In this document: positions 47,104 through 57,042 of the stretch, piece by piece
Layout: each line of letters starts with the position of its first letter
Numbering within the stretch: position 1 is the first letter of the stretch
Assembly: GCA_024704765.1 (NCBI GenBank)
Contig: JAKMXF010000332.1
Span: forward strand, 204,197-268,196
Length of the DNA stretch: 64,000 nucleotides
From: Oopsacas minuta
Lineage: Eukaryota; Porifera; Hexactinellida; Lyssacinosida; Leucopsacidae
Reading direction: 5' to 3'
The notes under the pieces: model-generated
Databases searched by the model: none
What the model was told of the DNA's origin: nothing
The model's input: only the letters and a program-made list of their open reading frames with translations
Translations under genes and position numbers: made by a program

Positions 47104-49892
47104 CAGTGGCGTCGTGCTCTATGGGCCTGGGGGGGGCCTGGGCCCCCCCAAATTTCATGAGCCGCCTCCAGATAATTTATTTCTCCCTATTGACTAATGC
47201 TTTTCGCTTTTGGTCTTGATGCATACTACTGATAGCTACATCATGTACATAGGCCAACTCTTAATCTTTTGTTTTATATCTCAATTTTGAACATTATTTG
47301 ATTCTTTTTTCCTAACTTTCGTATATAGTTATTATCTTTTGTTCGTCAATGAATTTGGATAAATATTTTCACCCTTTGTCACCATGTTCTCCTCCAATTA
47401 TCCAATCAAGTGATACTTCTACAGATGCAGTACCACTAATAGTTCTATATAATCGGAGACTTCGTTTGTGAATTACTCGTTGTTGAACGATGCTATGGGA
47501 CAAGAATTTGTAATTCCAGTAGGCAGATTACTTCGTGCTGAATACATCAAATATGGACCTATACGACCGAAACTACCAAATAACTCGTACCCTCAGACAT
47601 TATTTCATGGGAAAATGAGGGCTTTTCAGGCAAATTGGTATATTTCAAGACCCTGGTTAGTGTATAATAAGTATAATGATTCGGCTTTGTGCTTTCCCTT
47701 GTCGTGTTTTCGGTTCTGCATTAAATAAATATGATAGAATATTTGTGTAAGATGGATTTAGACAGTGGTCACATGCGTTAGAGAAAAATAGAGGATTCGA
47801 TAAACATTCAAAAAGTGAAAATCATTCCATGTGCATGGAAAAATGGACTAGTTATTTACATGAAACTCCGGTAGATGTCCTCATCAGCGAAGATATGAAG
47901 AAAGCATTATCTCTTGCGAATAAAGAAAGGCAATAAAAAAAAGATATTGTTTATCCCCTGATTGATGTAGTTATTACATTAGCTCAATTGAACTTGCCTT
48001 TTCGTGGTCATAATGAAGGAGAAGTGTCTGCGAATAAAGCTGTTTTCAAGGGAATTGTCGAACTTATTTCTCGTTATCACCCACCTTTAATGATTCATCT
48101 ACAAAAGTGACAAGCAAATCCAAAAGGTTATCCCAGTTATTTATCACCTACTTCTCAGAATGAAATGATTCAGTATAGTGCCGAAATCTTGAGGGAAGAT
48201 ATTATTGAAAATATTCAAATAGCTCACTTTTTTTCAATTTGTTAAGATACTACTCCAGATATAGTTAAGAAAGATCAGTTATTTATTGTAGTAAGATATG
48301 TTAATATAAATGGTGAAATAATTGAATCTCTACTTGACTTGATTGATCAGGCAAATTATACAGCTGTAGGGTTAGTGGCAACTATTGTTGAAGTTTTGTG
48401 TAAGCACGGATTATTGATCGAATCATTACGTGGTCAAGGTTATGATGGATGTGCAACAATGGCTGGTAGATATAATGGAGTCCAAAATTTATTTTAAGTA
48501 AAGAACCCTAAAGCAAATTTTGTACATTGTTATGCGCATCGGTTAAACCTAGTTATTATTGATACTTGTAAACGCAATGTGATCACTAGAAATTTCTTTG
48601 GAATAATGCAAAAGCTGTACGCATTTATTGAGGGTAGCACAAAGAGACATGGGTTATTTAAAGATATCCAGATGAAATGCTATGCCAGTCAGGGTGAAGG
48701 GAAGAAAATAGGCACACTTAAATCACTAAGCGATACTAGATGGTCTTCCCGTGCAGAGGCATGCCAAGTTTTGCTTGAAAATATTAGTGTTCTTCTAAAG
48801 GTTCTAGATTCTATTATATACGATGGTAAATATGATTCTGGTATAGCATCAGATGCTTTCTCTCTATCAAAATGTATAGATTTCCAATTTTGTCTATGTT
48901 TAGTTACCTTTACAGATATCTTCAAATTGTGTAGTATCATTTCAAAACATCTTCAAAGTGAAGATCTTAACATATCATCAGCAAGTCTACATATTGAATC
49001 TTTGATTAGTATATTACAAGGGTATACAACTGAAGCATATTTTGATCAATTATATTTATAAGCTGAAATAATTGCTGAGAATATTCGCGTCACATATAGT
49101 GAACCACGTCACATGAAGGTACCTACAAGGTTGGATGATAGTAAACACCATGTACCAATAGTGTTAACTGGAAAAGATCGTATGAAAGAGAAATTCTTTA
49201 ATGATGTGATAGAGTTGATTAAAGAAGCGCTTCAGAGTAGATTCTCACATGAAACCATGCCTCTTCTCAAATCTATTGAATGCTTAAATCCTCCTAAACC
49301 TGAAACTATACAGGATTTAAGAGTACTATCAAGTTATTATATTGGCGACTTCGATGCAGATTTTATAGAATATGAATACAAACTTCTTGCGAAATCAATT
49401 GAATTATCCAATATCGGGAAAATTGGAATTCATAAACTTTATCTTGATATGGTCAAAGAAGGAATAGCCAAATTATATCCCAATTTGAACATTCTATATA
49501 TGTTGATTCTTACACTACCAGTAACATCCTCCGCATTTGAACGTTCTTTTTCAACATTAAAGCTTATTAAGACTCGATTACGTAGCACGATGTGTGAAAA
49601 CAGGTTAAGTAATTTACTGTTATTGTCCGTTGAATCTAACAGAATGAAATCAATCCCTGAAACATTTGAGAAGATTCACGAGAGATTTTGGAATACTCCC
49701 AGGAAATAGTGTATATCAGTACTGAACATATGAACACTAATTTAGAAATATAATAGTATTTACCATAGATTACTTGAAATATAGTTTGAAGCAAAGACAG
49801 TTCGAGTACTTTTATTATGATATTTATAACTCTTTTGGGATGTATTATTGACTCTATGCCCCCCCAGAAATTTTCCAAGCACGACGCCACTG
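47104..49892 (+). mobile_element. hAT transposon (ZMYM1-like) inserted in the OTU gene, 2789 bp
   Basis: The 15-bp terminal repeats CAGTGGCGTCGTGCT and AGCACGACGCCACTG are perfect, and an identical 8-bp duplication, GACAAGAT, lies at 47096-47103 and 49893-49900. A subterminal poly-G/poly-C palindrome occurs at 47127-47149, with CCCCCC near 49860. It carries a plus-strand TTF/DUF4371-type transposase. A perfect duplication and only a few stops suggest a fairly recent insertion. Confidence 0.95.
47350..49709 (+). pseudogene. hAT transposase (TTF finger, DUF4371, hATC), few lesions
   Basis: The start is probably the ATG at about 47350 (MNLDKYFHP). A TTF-type zinc-finger region spans about 47560-47840, with FQANWYISRPWLVY, CFPCRVFGS in one frame, then WSHALEKNRGFDKHSK. 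DUF4371/catalytic similarity runs 47880-48560, with LRGQGYDGCATMAGRYNGV and NFVHCYAHRLNLVI. The frames 48579-49061 and 49113-49709 finish the protein with LSDTRWSSRAEAC and the dimerisation block LPVTSSAFERSFSTLKLIKT. In-frame stops lie near 47934, 48107, 48243, 48496 and 49060, besides early frame changes before 47700. It cannot make a full protein as it stands. Confidence 0.88.
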
Positions 49893-50085
49893 GACAAGAT
49901 TATAGTATAGATACAACAAGAGAGGTCAACTGGTAACACACATTTCAAGACTATGCAAGGATCATATAATCTTATAATCTGATGTATTCTGTGAATTTTG
50001 ATCAATGTTTTCGTATTTATTGAACTGAATATCAATTCACCAATAAATAAAACTATATTTAGATTCACAAATCATTTCATATTAC

Positions 50086-50172
50086 ATCAAACAGTAGATA
50101 TTGCAGTAATCTAAATGCGTTACTATAGTTAGAATTGATTAGAATGTTTCATTAAATTGGTGTGCTTAGTAC
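50086..50172 (-). repeat. inner part of the MULE right TIR
   Basis: This matches the reverse complement of about 40123-40208 and adjoins the Ginger-type element at its GTAC duplication. The outer part resumes at 56137. Confidence 0.8.
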
Positions 50173-50371
50173 TGTTGCGTAGGATTTTGACCCGCGTAGG
50201 ATTTTGACCCGCAAGTAGCAATTGCAAATCAAGTAATATCAACATTTCATCCCTAGTCATATAGTATTCGTATTTATAAATGTGTGACTTCCTAAATGCA
50301 CACACTAACATTTTACTTTGTTTCTAGATTTCAACATCAAACACTTATATTTACTTTTGGCATTTTTCATT

Positions 50372-53300
50372 ATGGATGCGACAGAGCATGAAGCAATTCG
50401 TGGATACCTCCAGACGAATATTATCCCACCAGAAATCAAGAGTGATCGCTACAGAAAGAAGAATTTTGTCAGAAAGTGCAAGGGGATTTACTTTCAAGAG
50501 AATAAGCTAATGAAGGTATATTCCTGAATGATATTTTTGATTTATACATATTTCCAAGACATAATTAGAAATCTTGAGGTAACTACATATCTGCGAGGAG
50601 GCAGATATGTAGATGCCTCATTAAATTTGCGTACAATAGGGAGATGAGAAGGGCGAAAACGCTAGGGGGCTCCTCTGCCCCTCAATGCTACCTATAACCT
50701 CTGCGTTTAACTAGAATAATTTTCTTGTAGATTTTCAGAAAGAAGAATGGCTGTGTGAAATACTTGGAGATTCCACTAGTCTCAGAAATTGACAACATTA
50801 TCGGATTCTATCACAATGTCACTCATCCTGGAATCAACACTACCATTGATGGAATCCGAAACAAATATGATTGGAATGGTATATACAATGATGTTGGATC
50901 CTACGTGAGTTACTAAATTACGTATTTCTTTCATATATGATTTTCCAAGAAAATGTGGCTGAGAACACAGACTTACCAACCCTCCAGGGATACCTGGATT
51001 ACAAATTTTGAAATCCAGGGATTTAGCAACGATAATCCAGGGAAATTTGCAAAAGGGGTTGGTAAGTCTGAGAACAGGATGTATTTTATAGTTTGAGGTT
51101 ATTCACCTTGTAATTATTCTACTGTATACACCTTTATTTGTGCGATCTGATGATATTTAGTATACCGGTATACAATTTTATCATATGGAAATCTATTTGT
51201 GCGGTACAACCAACCAATCATGTATCTAACAACTAATGATCCTTGCGGTAGTTAGTAATTGGGATAGGTAGTGGGAGTATTTCACATAAACATATTTGCC
51301 AACCTGAGTGAAGAAAAAGCGGGACGGAATGCTAATTTAGTGGGACATCTGGGACGTAGCAAATTACATTAGACTGGACTGCAAACTGACAATTAAATCA
51401 TTTCCCGTTCTAGATCCGAACTTGCCATGACTGTCAAACCTCTGCTGCTCTACCTCCTCAGCCACAACGAGAGCTTCAACCTATTCCTCCTCCTGAAGAA
51501 CCATGGTGTCATTGTGGAATTGATCTCATATGTAATATGTCTCGCACTGTACTTGGATTTCAGCACATTCTTGTCATCGTGTGCTACCTGAGTAAATTTG
51601 TAATTGCCCGACCACTCAAGACTAAAACATCTAAAGAAATATTGGATTGTTTACAGGAAATTTATCTCTCATTCGGTGTGCCTAACATCCTCCAACATGA
51701 TCAGGGAACAGAATTCTCAAGCAAGGTAACTCATATTTTTACATACTCGAGATTAGTAATTGTAAATACACCAAGTAAATTATTCCTGATACACAATGCG
51801 ACTTACTATATTGGATATACGTACGTAACAAGTTGCATTGTCAATTGTCAACGCATTGCTTCAATATATACCCTGGTAGGAAATTATGCGTCCTGATGGC
51901 CATATTTAAGAAACCGTGTGGAAAATTGGATTTTAATTTATGTTAAATACTAATAAATAAGAATTTACGAATTGATGCTACTAACTTCGGGAGGAAAATA
52001 TACCTTATTAATCGTTTTATCTTTCTTACTATTGTTGTACAAGACTAAATACATGCGCGTAGTAGATTGTCATTGTTCTCTTATTTACTTTCAAAATAGG
52101 AATTTCAGGAATTTCACAAGAAGATAAATATCAACACCAGAAGAACCACAGCATACCACCCACAAAGTAACGGACTTGTTGAGTCACACAACAAAATATT
52201 GAAAACGTGAGTATTGATGCTAAATATAAATGTATACCTATTCTAAGCCTTACATACGTTTAATACACGTCGTTTATAATTAGATAGCTTTGAATCAATT
52301 TAACACTTTTTACAAATAGAAAAATCAACAAGATGCAATCTGATGGGGACACTGAATGGACAGAGAAATTACAGACAGCAGTACTAGCAGCAAATACTCA
52401 AACCAAAATCTCTACAAGCTACACACCCTTCTATCTCATGTTTGGGAGAGACTTTGATTCATCTAACCTTCTCAATCTTATCACTTCTCCAACTAACCCC
52501 GGATTACTAACCGAAGCTGATATCTCAGAGGCAGAAGTATCAGAAGATGAGAATATTCAAATGGATGCAAACGAACCACGCCCATTTGACTTTCCTATAA
52601 TTGATAACGAATGGATAGAAAATCTTTCTTCCACACGTAAAGCTGACAGGATGACTGCTATTGAAAACATCAAGGCTGGTCAGAAAGTTCAAAAGAAAAC
52701 ATATGACAGCAAAGTTAAACACAACAGGTAAGCAATAACGAAACACATTCTTGTTGTGATGTAACATGTTGGAATTTCATACATCATCTCTTACTAAATT
52801 CAATTAAATTCACTGACTGTTGTATAATCAGGTAAATATGAAATAGTCTTGAATCGGAACTAATTTATTGTTTCCTCAATTATATGAATTCTTAAATTCC
52901 AAAACACTTACTTTTAGTTATAAAATTAGCATCATTACAAACTGTACGTAATTGGCACATTATTTTCTTTGTATAATCATAGTGTAAACTTTAGATCAGA
53001 ATTTGTGGAAGGAGATGAGGTACTTGTACATAATATAAAGAAAGCCAAGCGACTCCCAGGAACAAAAGATGCAAAGAAATATTTGGGACCATATACGATA
53101 GAGGAAGTTAAACCAAGCCACCTAATTGCTCGCAAAGACCCAGATAGCAAAACAACAAAACTACCTATCCATCTATCACGAAAATATCATTCTCGCATGA
53201 ACGAAAAACGGCAGGTTCGAACGAAGACAGGCAAATCAAAGAAGCCCAAAAGATCTTGCAAATTCCCTTCTAGCGGTAAATATATTAGCGAGACAATATT

Positions 53301-54681
53301 GTACTGAACTATAACTAATTGACTCAGCCCATGATTAAGTACATATAAACTAGTTGTGTTCTGTATTGATTCGATTAATACGTAATAGCAATCCTACATT
53401 TCACATATTTATTTGTATTTAGATTCTTTGGATGATATATTGAACCTGGATACCATGGAAGAAACATTTGAAACACCGCAACAACACTCAATCTATGAAA
53501 ATATCGATTCTGAGCTACTTCAATTGAAACCTCGAATACTATCAGCTCTTGTCAATAACACATACTTAACCCAACTACATGAGAAACTCGCTACAAAAGC
53601 TGCATCTCTAACTTCATTGAATTTACTATATTCTTACCATCCACCCAACGAACTAAATTTTGAGATTAAGGAGAAACTTGCTGTATCAGCCGGTAATTGG
53701 TACGCAGAATATCGTTCCTCCTATCCTACTGAAATACCTGAAGAGACACGAAGAGATCTTGACTATCCGATTGCTGTTCTATTACCAGTAATAATTGAGT
53801 TAATATTCACAACTGAGCAAGTTCATGAGATCATTGAAATACCAGAACAATCTATACAAAATGCATCAGATCTTATCCCATATCCTAAATGGGGAGGAGA
53901 GTATAACAACATCGTGCAATCTAACACCTGTTCTATCGACAATATATTGGCTATTCTTAGTTCGAATAAAGCAACCATCATAGACTCACTGAAGTTAATC
54001 GGAAGTACACATATTGAAGCTGAATTCCACTACATATTCCAATTGGCTGCTAATTGTGAATTTGAGAAACTTCGAGAATATGTTGCTACTAAAATTGGGC
54101 TTGAAGTTATTTATGATTCCTCAGGATTGATACGGTCTTATGATTTCTTTGGATCAGAGGGTAACATCATCAAATATTTACGAACAGAAGATTTGTGTAA
54201 CGACAAATATTTCACTATCTTCCAATGCCACCAATGCACCAATATCTTTGAGACACAATCCATGATTAGTAATATAGGAGGCGTTATTACAAACCTGGAA
54301 TCATCTGTTAATCGAAGTCTCGTTCCTATTAAATGCAAGTCTTGTGGATCAACTACTGCTGTCTTAGAGAGGATATCTGGTCAATTCAAGTCAATACCTG
54401 TCATGCTAACAATTGAAATCGGACATCTACCCGAATTGCCAGACATTTTTGCAAGTGATATTGACAAACACTTTACCATCAGTCACAACCAACGGACACT
54501 TCACTACCAACTTGCTGGCTTTAGCATATTGAGTAATAGACACTTTTATTCAATCCTTTACCAAAACGGGCAATTCTATAAATATGACGGAATGAGAGAA
54601 CCAATTATCCAACTTTGGGACTGTGACACTTTCATCGGATCACTCAATACTGTATTCTACCTCTTGCACTCTTCTGACTAA
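50372..54681 (+). CDS. Ginger-type integrase/transposase fused to a USP-like protease (7 exons, 898 aa)
   Basis: Predicted exons are 50372-50515, 50731-50904, 51414-51725, 52100-52206, 52320-52727, 52983-53275 and 53423-54681. All junctions are GT/AG and phases agree, giving 898 residues without a stop. An HHCC zinc-binding domain has H76, H80, C110 and C113. A Ty3-type integrase core follows with catalytic D143 (CGIDLI), D202 (QHDQGTEF) and E238 (GLVESHN), spaced DD35E. A GPY/F motif (LGPYTIEEV) is near residue 418. The C-terminal half carries a cysteine-protease domain resembling ubiquitin-specific peptidases. Its Cys box is SNTCSIDN (C649), two CxxC pairs (748/751, 784/787) form a zinc ribbon, and the His box is RHFYSILYQNG (H853). 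The start was taken as the ATG at 50372; an in-frame ATG at 50318 would add 18 hydrophobic residues. The protease assignment is by motif only, and its substrate is unknown. Confidence 0.9.
50583..50612. repeat. perfect 12-bp hairpin in Ginger intron 1
   Basis: CTACATATCTGC at 50583-50594 pairs with GCAGATATGTAG at 50601-50612 across a 6-base GAGGAG loop. It lies inside the first predicted intron (50516-50730). It could be an RNA structure affecting splicing or a tiny palindromic insert; neither is shown. Confidence 0.7.
50969..51070. repeat. 102-bp palindromic MITE in Ginger intron 2
   Basis: The left end CAGACTTACCAACCC and the right end GGGTTGGTAAGTCTG are inverted (14-15 bp). AGAACA flanks both sides (50963-50968 and 51071-51076). 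The interior repeats CCAGGGAT-like words three times. CAG/CTG ends suggest a hAT-type MITE, though the duplication found is only 6 bp. It sits within intron 50905-51413 and leaves the predicted splice sites untouched. Confidence 0.65.
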
Positions 54682-55895
54682 TTCTTAGCGATTCACGACT
54701 CTTTTCCATCATTCGAAAGCGCTCAAAGGCAAGGTACATCGAACCTTGTGGGGACCTCTGCCCGAGGTTATTCAGGCAACGCAATCCCTATCATGGTGAG
54801 CCCAGATAATGGAAACGCGACCTGCAACAGCACATCCCCAGTGGCGAATATCATCACTCTACCATCTAAGTATATTGCGAGAAAGGCAGCGCAACTGACG
54901 AGTCTACGCCGAGACGAAATACAGCATGGAATCAGATACAAGCGAGTTTCTTATCTATTTTTTATTTTTTAATGTCTCCTTGTCTGTGGCCGTTCGGGGT
55001 CCGTTAGCTCCTCGCCTGTCTGTTAAATTACGATTTATTGTACGTATTCGTTTATGTTGCAGCTTAGAATCGAATTTGGTGTGATCGCAATCACATCAAA
55101 CTCGCTCCAACACTGCACAAATAAACAAGGTGAGGTTAACGTTAGACGTTTAGCGTTAGGGGGTGGCTGTAAGGGGAAGGAGGAGGCCACCGCAGCTGAC
55201 TTGTTTTGTTTATAGAAATCTAGTGTTTTCCAGGAGTATGCAGCGTGCCAGAGGCTCGCGGTTTTCACCTCAACTCTATATGTGTATCAACATTATACCA
55301 AGACTCCGTAACAAATGCATAGTCTACGCTTGTCCAATAGATGAACATATTTCAGTGGTATATTCCTTAAAGCTTGTTAAGAAGTATAGAGAAATGGGTA
55401 AAGATGAAATCGCCTACAATTCGTACTTAAGATATTCCGAATATTCATTATCATGCTAATGCTTGTAAAATTTTTGTTATTTGATAGAATATATTGCATT
55501 ATATAGATTGACATGTTAAATTATATTATTTATTATGAGTTACTAAACACAATTATCAAATACCTACCACCTCCTGTCCAAGTAATATTAATATAAAATA
55601 TTTATATACGTATACTGTCCATTTTTGGCATTTTGGATGATTATACATATTGTAAATTTGTAATATGTAGTGGGAACATAGTTTACATGTTATCAAACAA
55701 ATTCACCACTTTCTAGAATCCAACTCTAAATTGACTTATTTATTCAGTTACGTATAAGTATAGCTAGTCTAAAGTTGAATTACATTACGTACATTTAGTG
55801 GTAATTACGTAATGAAAGTGTATGGAATTCGAAAAAGTCAAATGAAAGAGAAGTAAGATTACTTTAGAGTCAAAATCGTATGACAATAATACATT
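54682..55895. other. Ginger 3' non-coding region
   Basis: About 1.2 kb separates the stop at 54679-54681 from the subterminal repeats. Frames here (54748-54972 plus, 55035-55268 minus, 55163-55459 plus) overlap one another and show no family. An imperfect palindrome lies at about 55075-55108 (TTTGGTGTGATCGCAATCAC and on). Confidence 0.45.
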
Positions 55896-55899
55896 ATAT

Positions 55900-56127
55900 G
55901 CGGGTCAGAATCCTACGACAATAATACATTATATGCGGGTCAAAATCCTACGACAATAATATATTATATGCGGGTCAAAATCCTACGGCTGTAATAGGTG
56001 TAATACATTTTGATGCGGGTCAAAATCCTACGCATATATTACATCGTAGGATTTTGACCCGCACCATGGATATGCTATTAGGATTTTGTATTGCGGGTCA
56101 AAATCCTACGCGGGTCAAAATCCTACG
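55900..56127. repeat. subterminal iterons of the Ginger right end
   Basis: An 18-bp motif, GCGGGTCAAAATCCTACG, occurs at 55900-55917 (one change), 55935-55952, 55970-55987, 56015-56032, inverted at 56045-56062, and twice in the TIR at 56093-56110 and 56110-56127. The first three copies lie exactly 35 bp apart, separated by ACAATAATACATTATAT-like spacers. The left end holds only the two TIR copies. Such arrays are typical transposase-binding sites. Confidence 0.9.
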
Positions 56128-56136
56128 CAACAGTAC

Positions 56137-56494
56137 AAATCTAATAGAGACTCGATTCTAACAAGCCAGTTTTCAAATGTAAATATCTCAAAAAGTTTTG
56201 CTTATTTTACCATAATATTTTAAACACATAAACGCCCATACAGCAGGAATACATGCCCATGATTTCAGGAAAAAGTAATTTAAGTATACTAAATTCATAT
56301 GTGAACTATACTGGTGAGATACACCAATTTCTATTAGAAAAAATGAAAGTTTATAAAATATAAATATATTTTCAGAAATCTCCGTATCTCTTCTTTCGAA
56401 TGGCCTAATAATATTTACATTCTGACTATGGGAAGTTGGTCAAATTAATGGTTGAAGTACTGTTAGTCGAATATTCAGCCAACTTCACACTCGT
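56137..56494 (-). repeat. outer part of the MULE right TIR
   Basis: This is the near-identical reverse complement of 39761-40122, ending CCAACTTCACACTCGT at 56494, followed by the CACACCTTG duplication copy. Confidence 0.85.
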
Positions 56495-56503
56495 CACACC
56501 TTG

Positions 56504-56650
56504 CATGTATATACTTTCGAATTTCTGCTTCAAGTGCTCGAGTGTAACTGCTGTTCTCAATAGTTGGAAAGTATTTGTCCTAAAAGATGCAGGTTAGCTG
56601 ACATTTTGTTCGAAAAATTAATGTTTATTAGAAGTAATAGACTACACATG
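56504..56650 (+). pseudogene. hAT transposase 3' end (dimerisation domain), right of the MULE
   Basis: Joining 39760 to 56504 continues the frame as SELAHLACIYFRISASSARV. After a one-base frame change it continues as LADILFEKLMFIRSN. This order matches the C-terminal dimerisation domain of ZBED/GTF2IRD2-type hAT transposases (a SA-S-A-VE block, then LFEKLMFI). One stop lies at about 56556 in the first frame and another in the second frame. The exact hAT right end could not be found. Confidence 0.68.
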
Positions 56651-57042
56651 TAATCGTTGCACGTTGATAGTAGTAAAGATAATCTTGTTTTCAATCTTTG
56701 TGTTACTGTAAGTGATGTATGGAGCTTCGGTTTGTACAAATGATGTACTCATTATCCAACAACCTGTGATATGCCTTTACACCAATTGCATTTGTTTCAA
56801 CCTTCCAGCTGAGCTGTGATAATAATAGTATAACATTTATAGTAATCGTAATCGTAGTCGCTTAACAATTATAGGTTATAATCGTAGTCGTAATCGTAAC
56901 CGCTTAATAATTTTAGGTATTAACCAAAAGGCCCCAACCCTTTCTTGCTAGCCCCGAATCTTAGCGCTAGGACCGCTAATTTTCTTTACAAATTTGTAAT
57001 TACTTCTATTTCTGTTGTTTCTTTTAGTTCTTTATTTAAATT
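56651..57042. other. spacer upstream of the aminopeptidase exon
   Basis: A short simple array of AATCGTAGTCGT-like words lies at 56840-56915 (GTAATCGTAATCGTAGTCGC repeated with CGCTTAA-AATT). No clear promoter element is recognised. A possible acceptor (TTTCTTTTAG) precedes 57027, so an upstream exon is possible. Confidence 0.4.

Larger units (their letters stand above)
50173..56132 (+). mobile_element. Ginger1-like DNA transposon, 5960 bp, apparently intact
   Basis: The 42-bp TIRs (50173-50214 and 56091-56132) are identical, starting TGTTGCGTAGGATTTTGACC. The duplication GTAC at 50169-50172 and 56133-56136 is perfect. The termini TGTTG...CAACA and the 4-bp duplication match the published Ginger1 pattern (TGTNR...YNACA). 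Each TIR is itself two tandem copies of an 18-bp motif, and further copies lie subterminally at the right. The single seven-exon gene is open throughout. The host site is the right TIR of the MULE, and the empty site survives in three paralogous TIRs in this window. Confidence 0.96.
39761..56494 (+). mobile_element. Mutator-like element (MULE) with OTU protease, triple-nested
   Basis: TIRs start ACGAGTGTGAAGTTGGCTGA at 39761 and end with the reverse complement at 56494. They extend about 445 bp (39761-40208 on the left; about 50086-50172 plus 56137-56494 on the right, split by the Ginger-type insertion). The flanks CACATCTTG (39752-39760) and CACACCTTG (56495-56503) form a 9-bp duplication with one mismatch. 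Long TIRs and a 9-bp duplication are hallmarks of Mutator. The transposase carries an HLDATGSI block and a CSAH (C-x2-H) signature. The element also encodes an OTU domain. Subtracting three insertions (2.26, 2.80 and 5.96 kb) leaves about 5.7 kb of native element. Confidence 0.88.

Noticed and set aside
51414-53275. Ty3/gypsy LTR retrotransposon
   Set aside because: The integrase core and GPY/F motif look Ty3-like, but there is no RT, RNase H or LTR. The 42-bp TIRs and 4-bp duplication identify a DNA transposon.
53413-54681. Free-standing 422-codon gene
   Set aside because: The splice acceptor at 53421-53422 and in-phase donor at 53276 show it is the last exon of the Ginger-type gene, not a separate protein.
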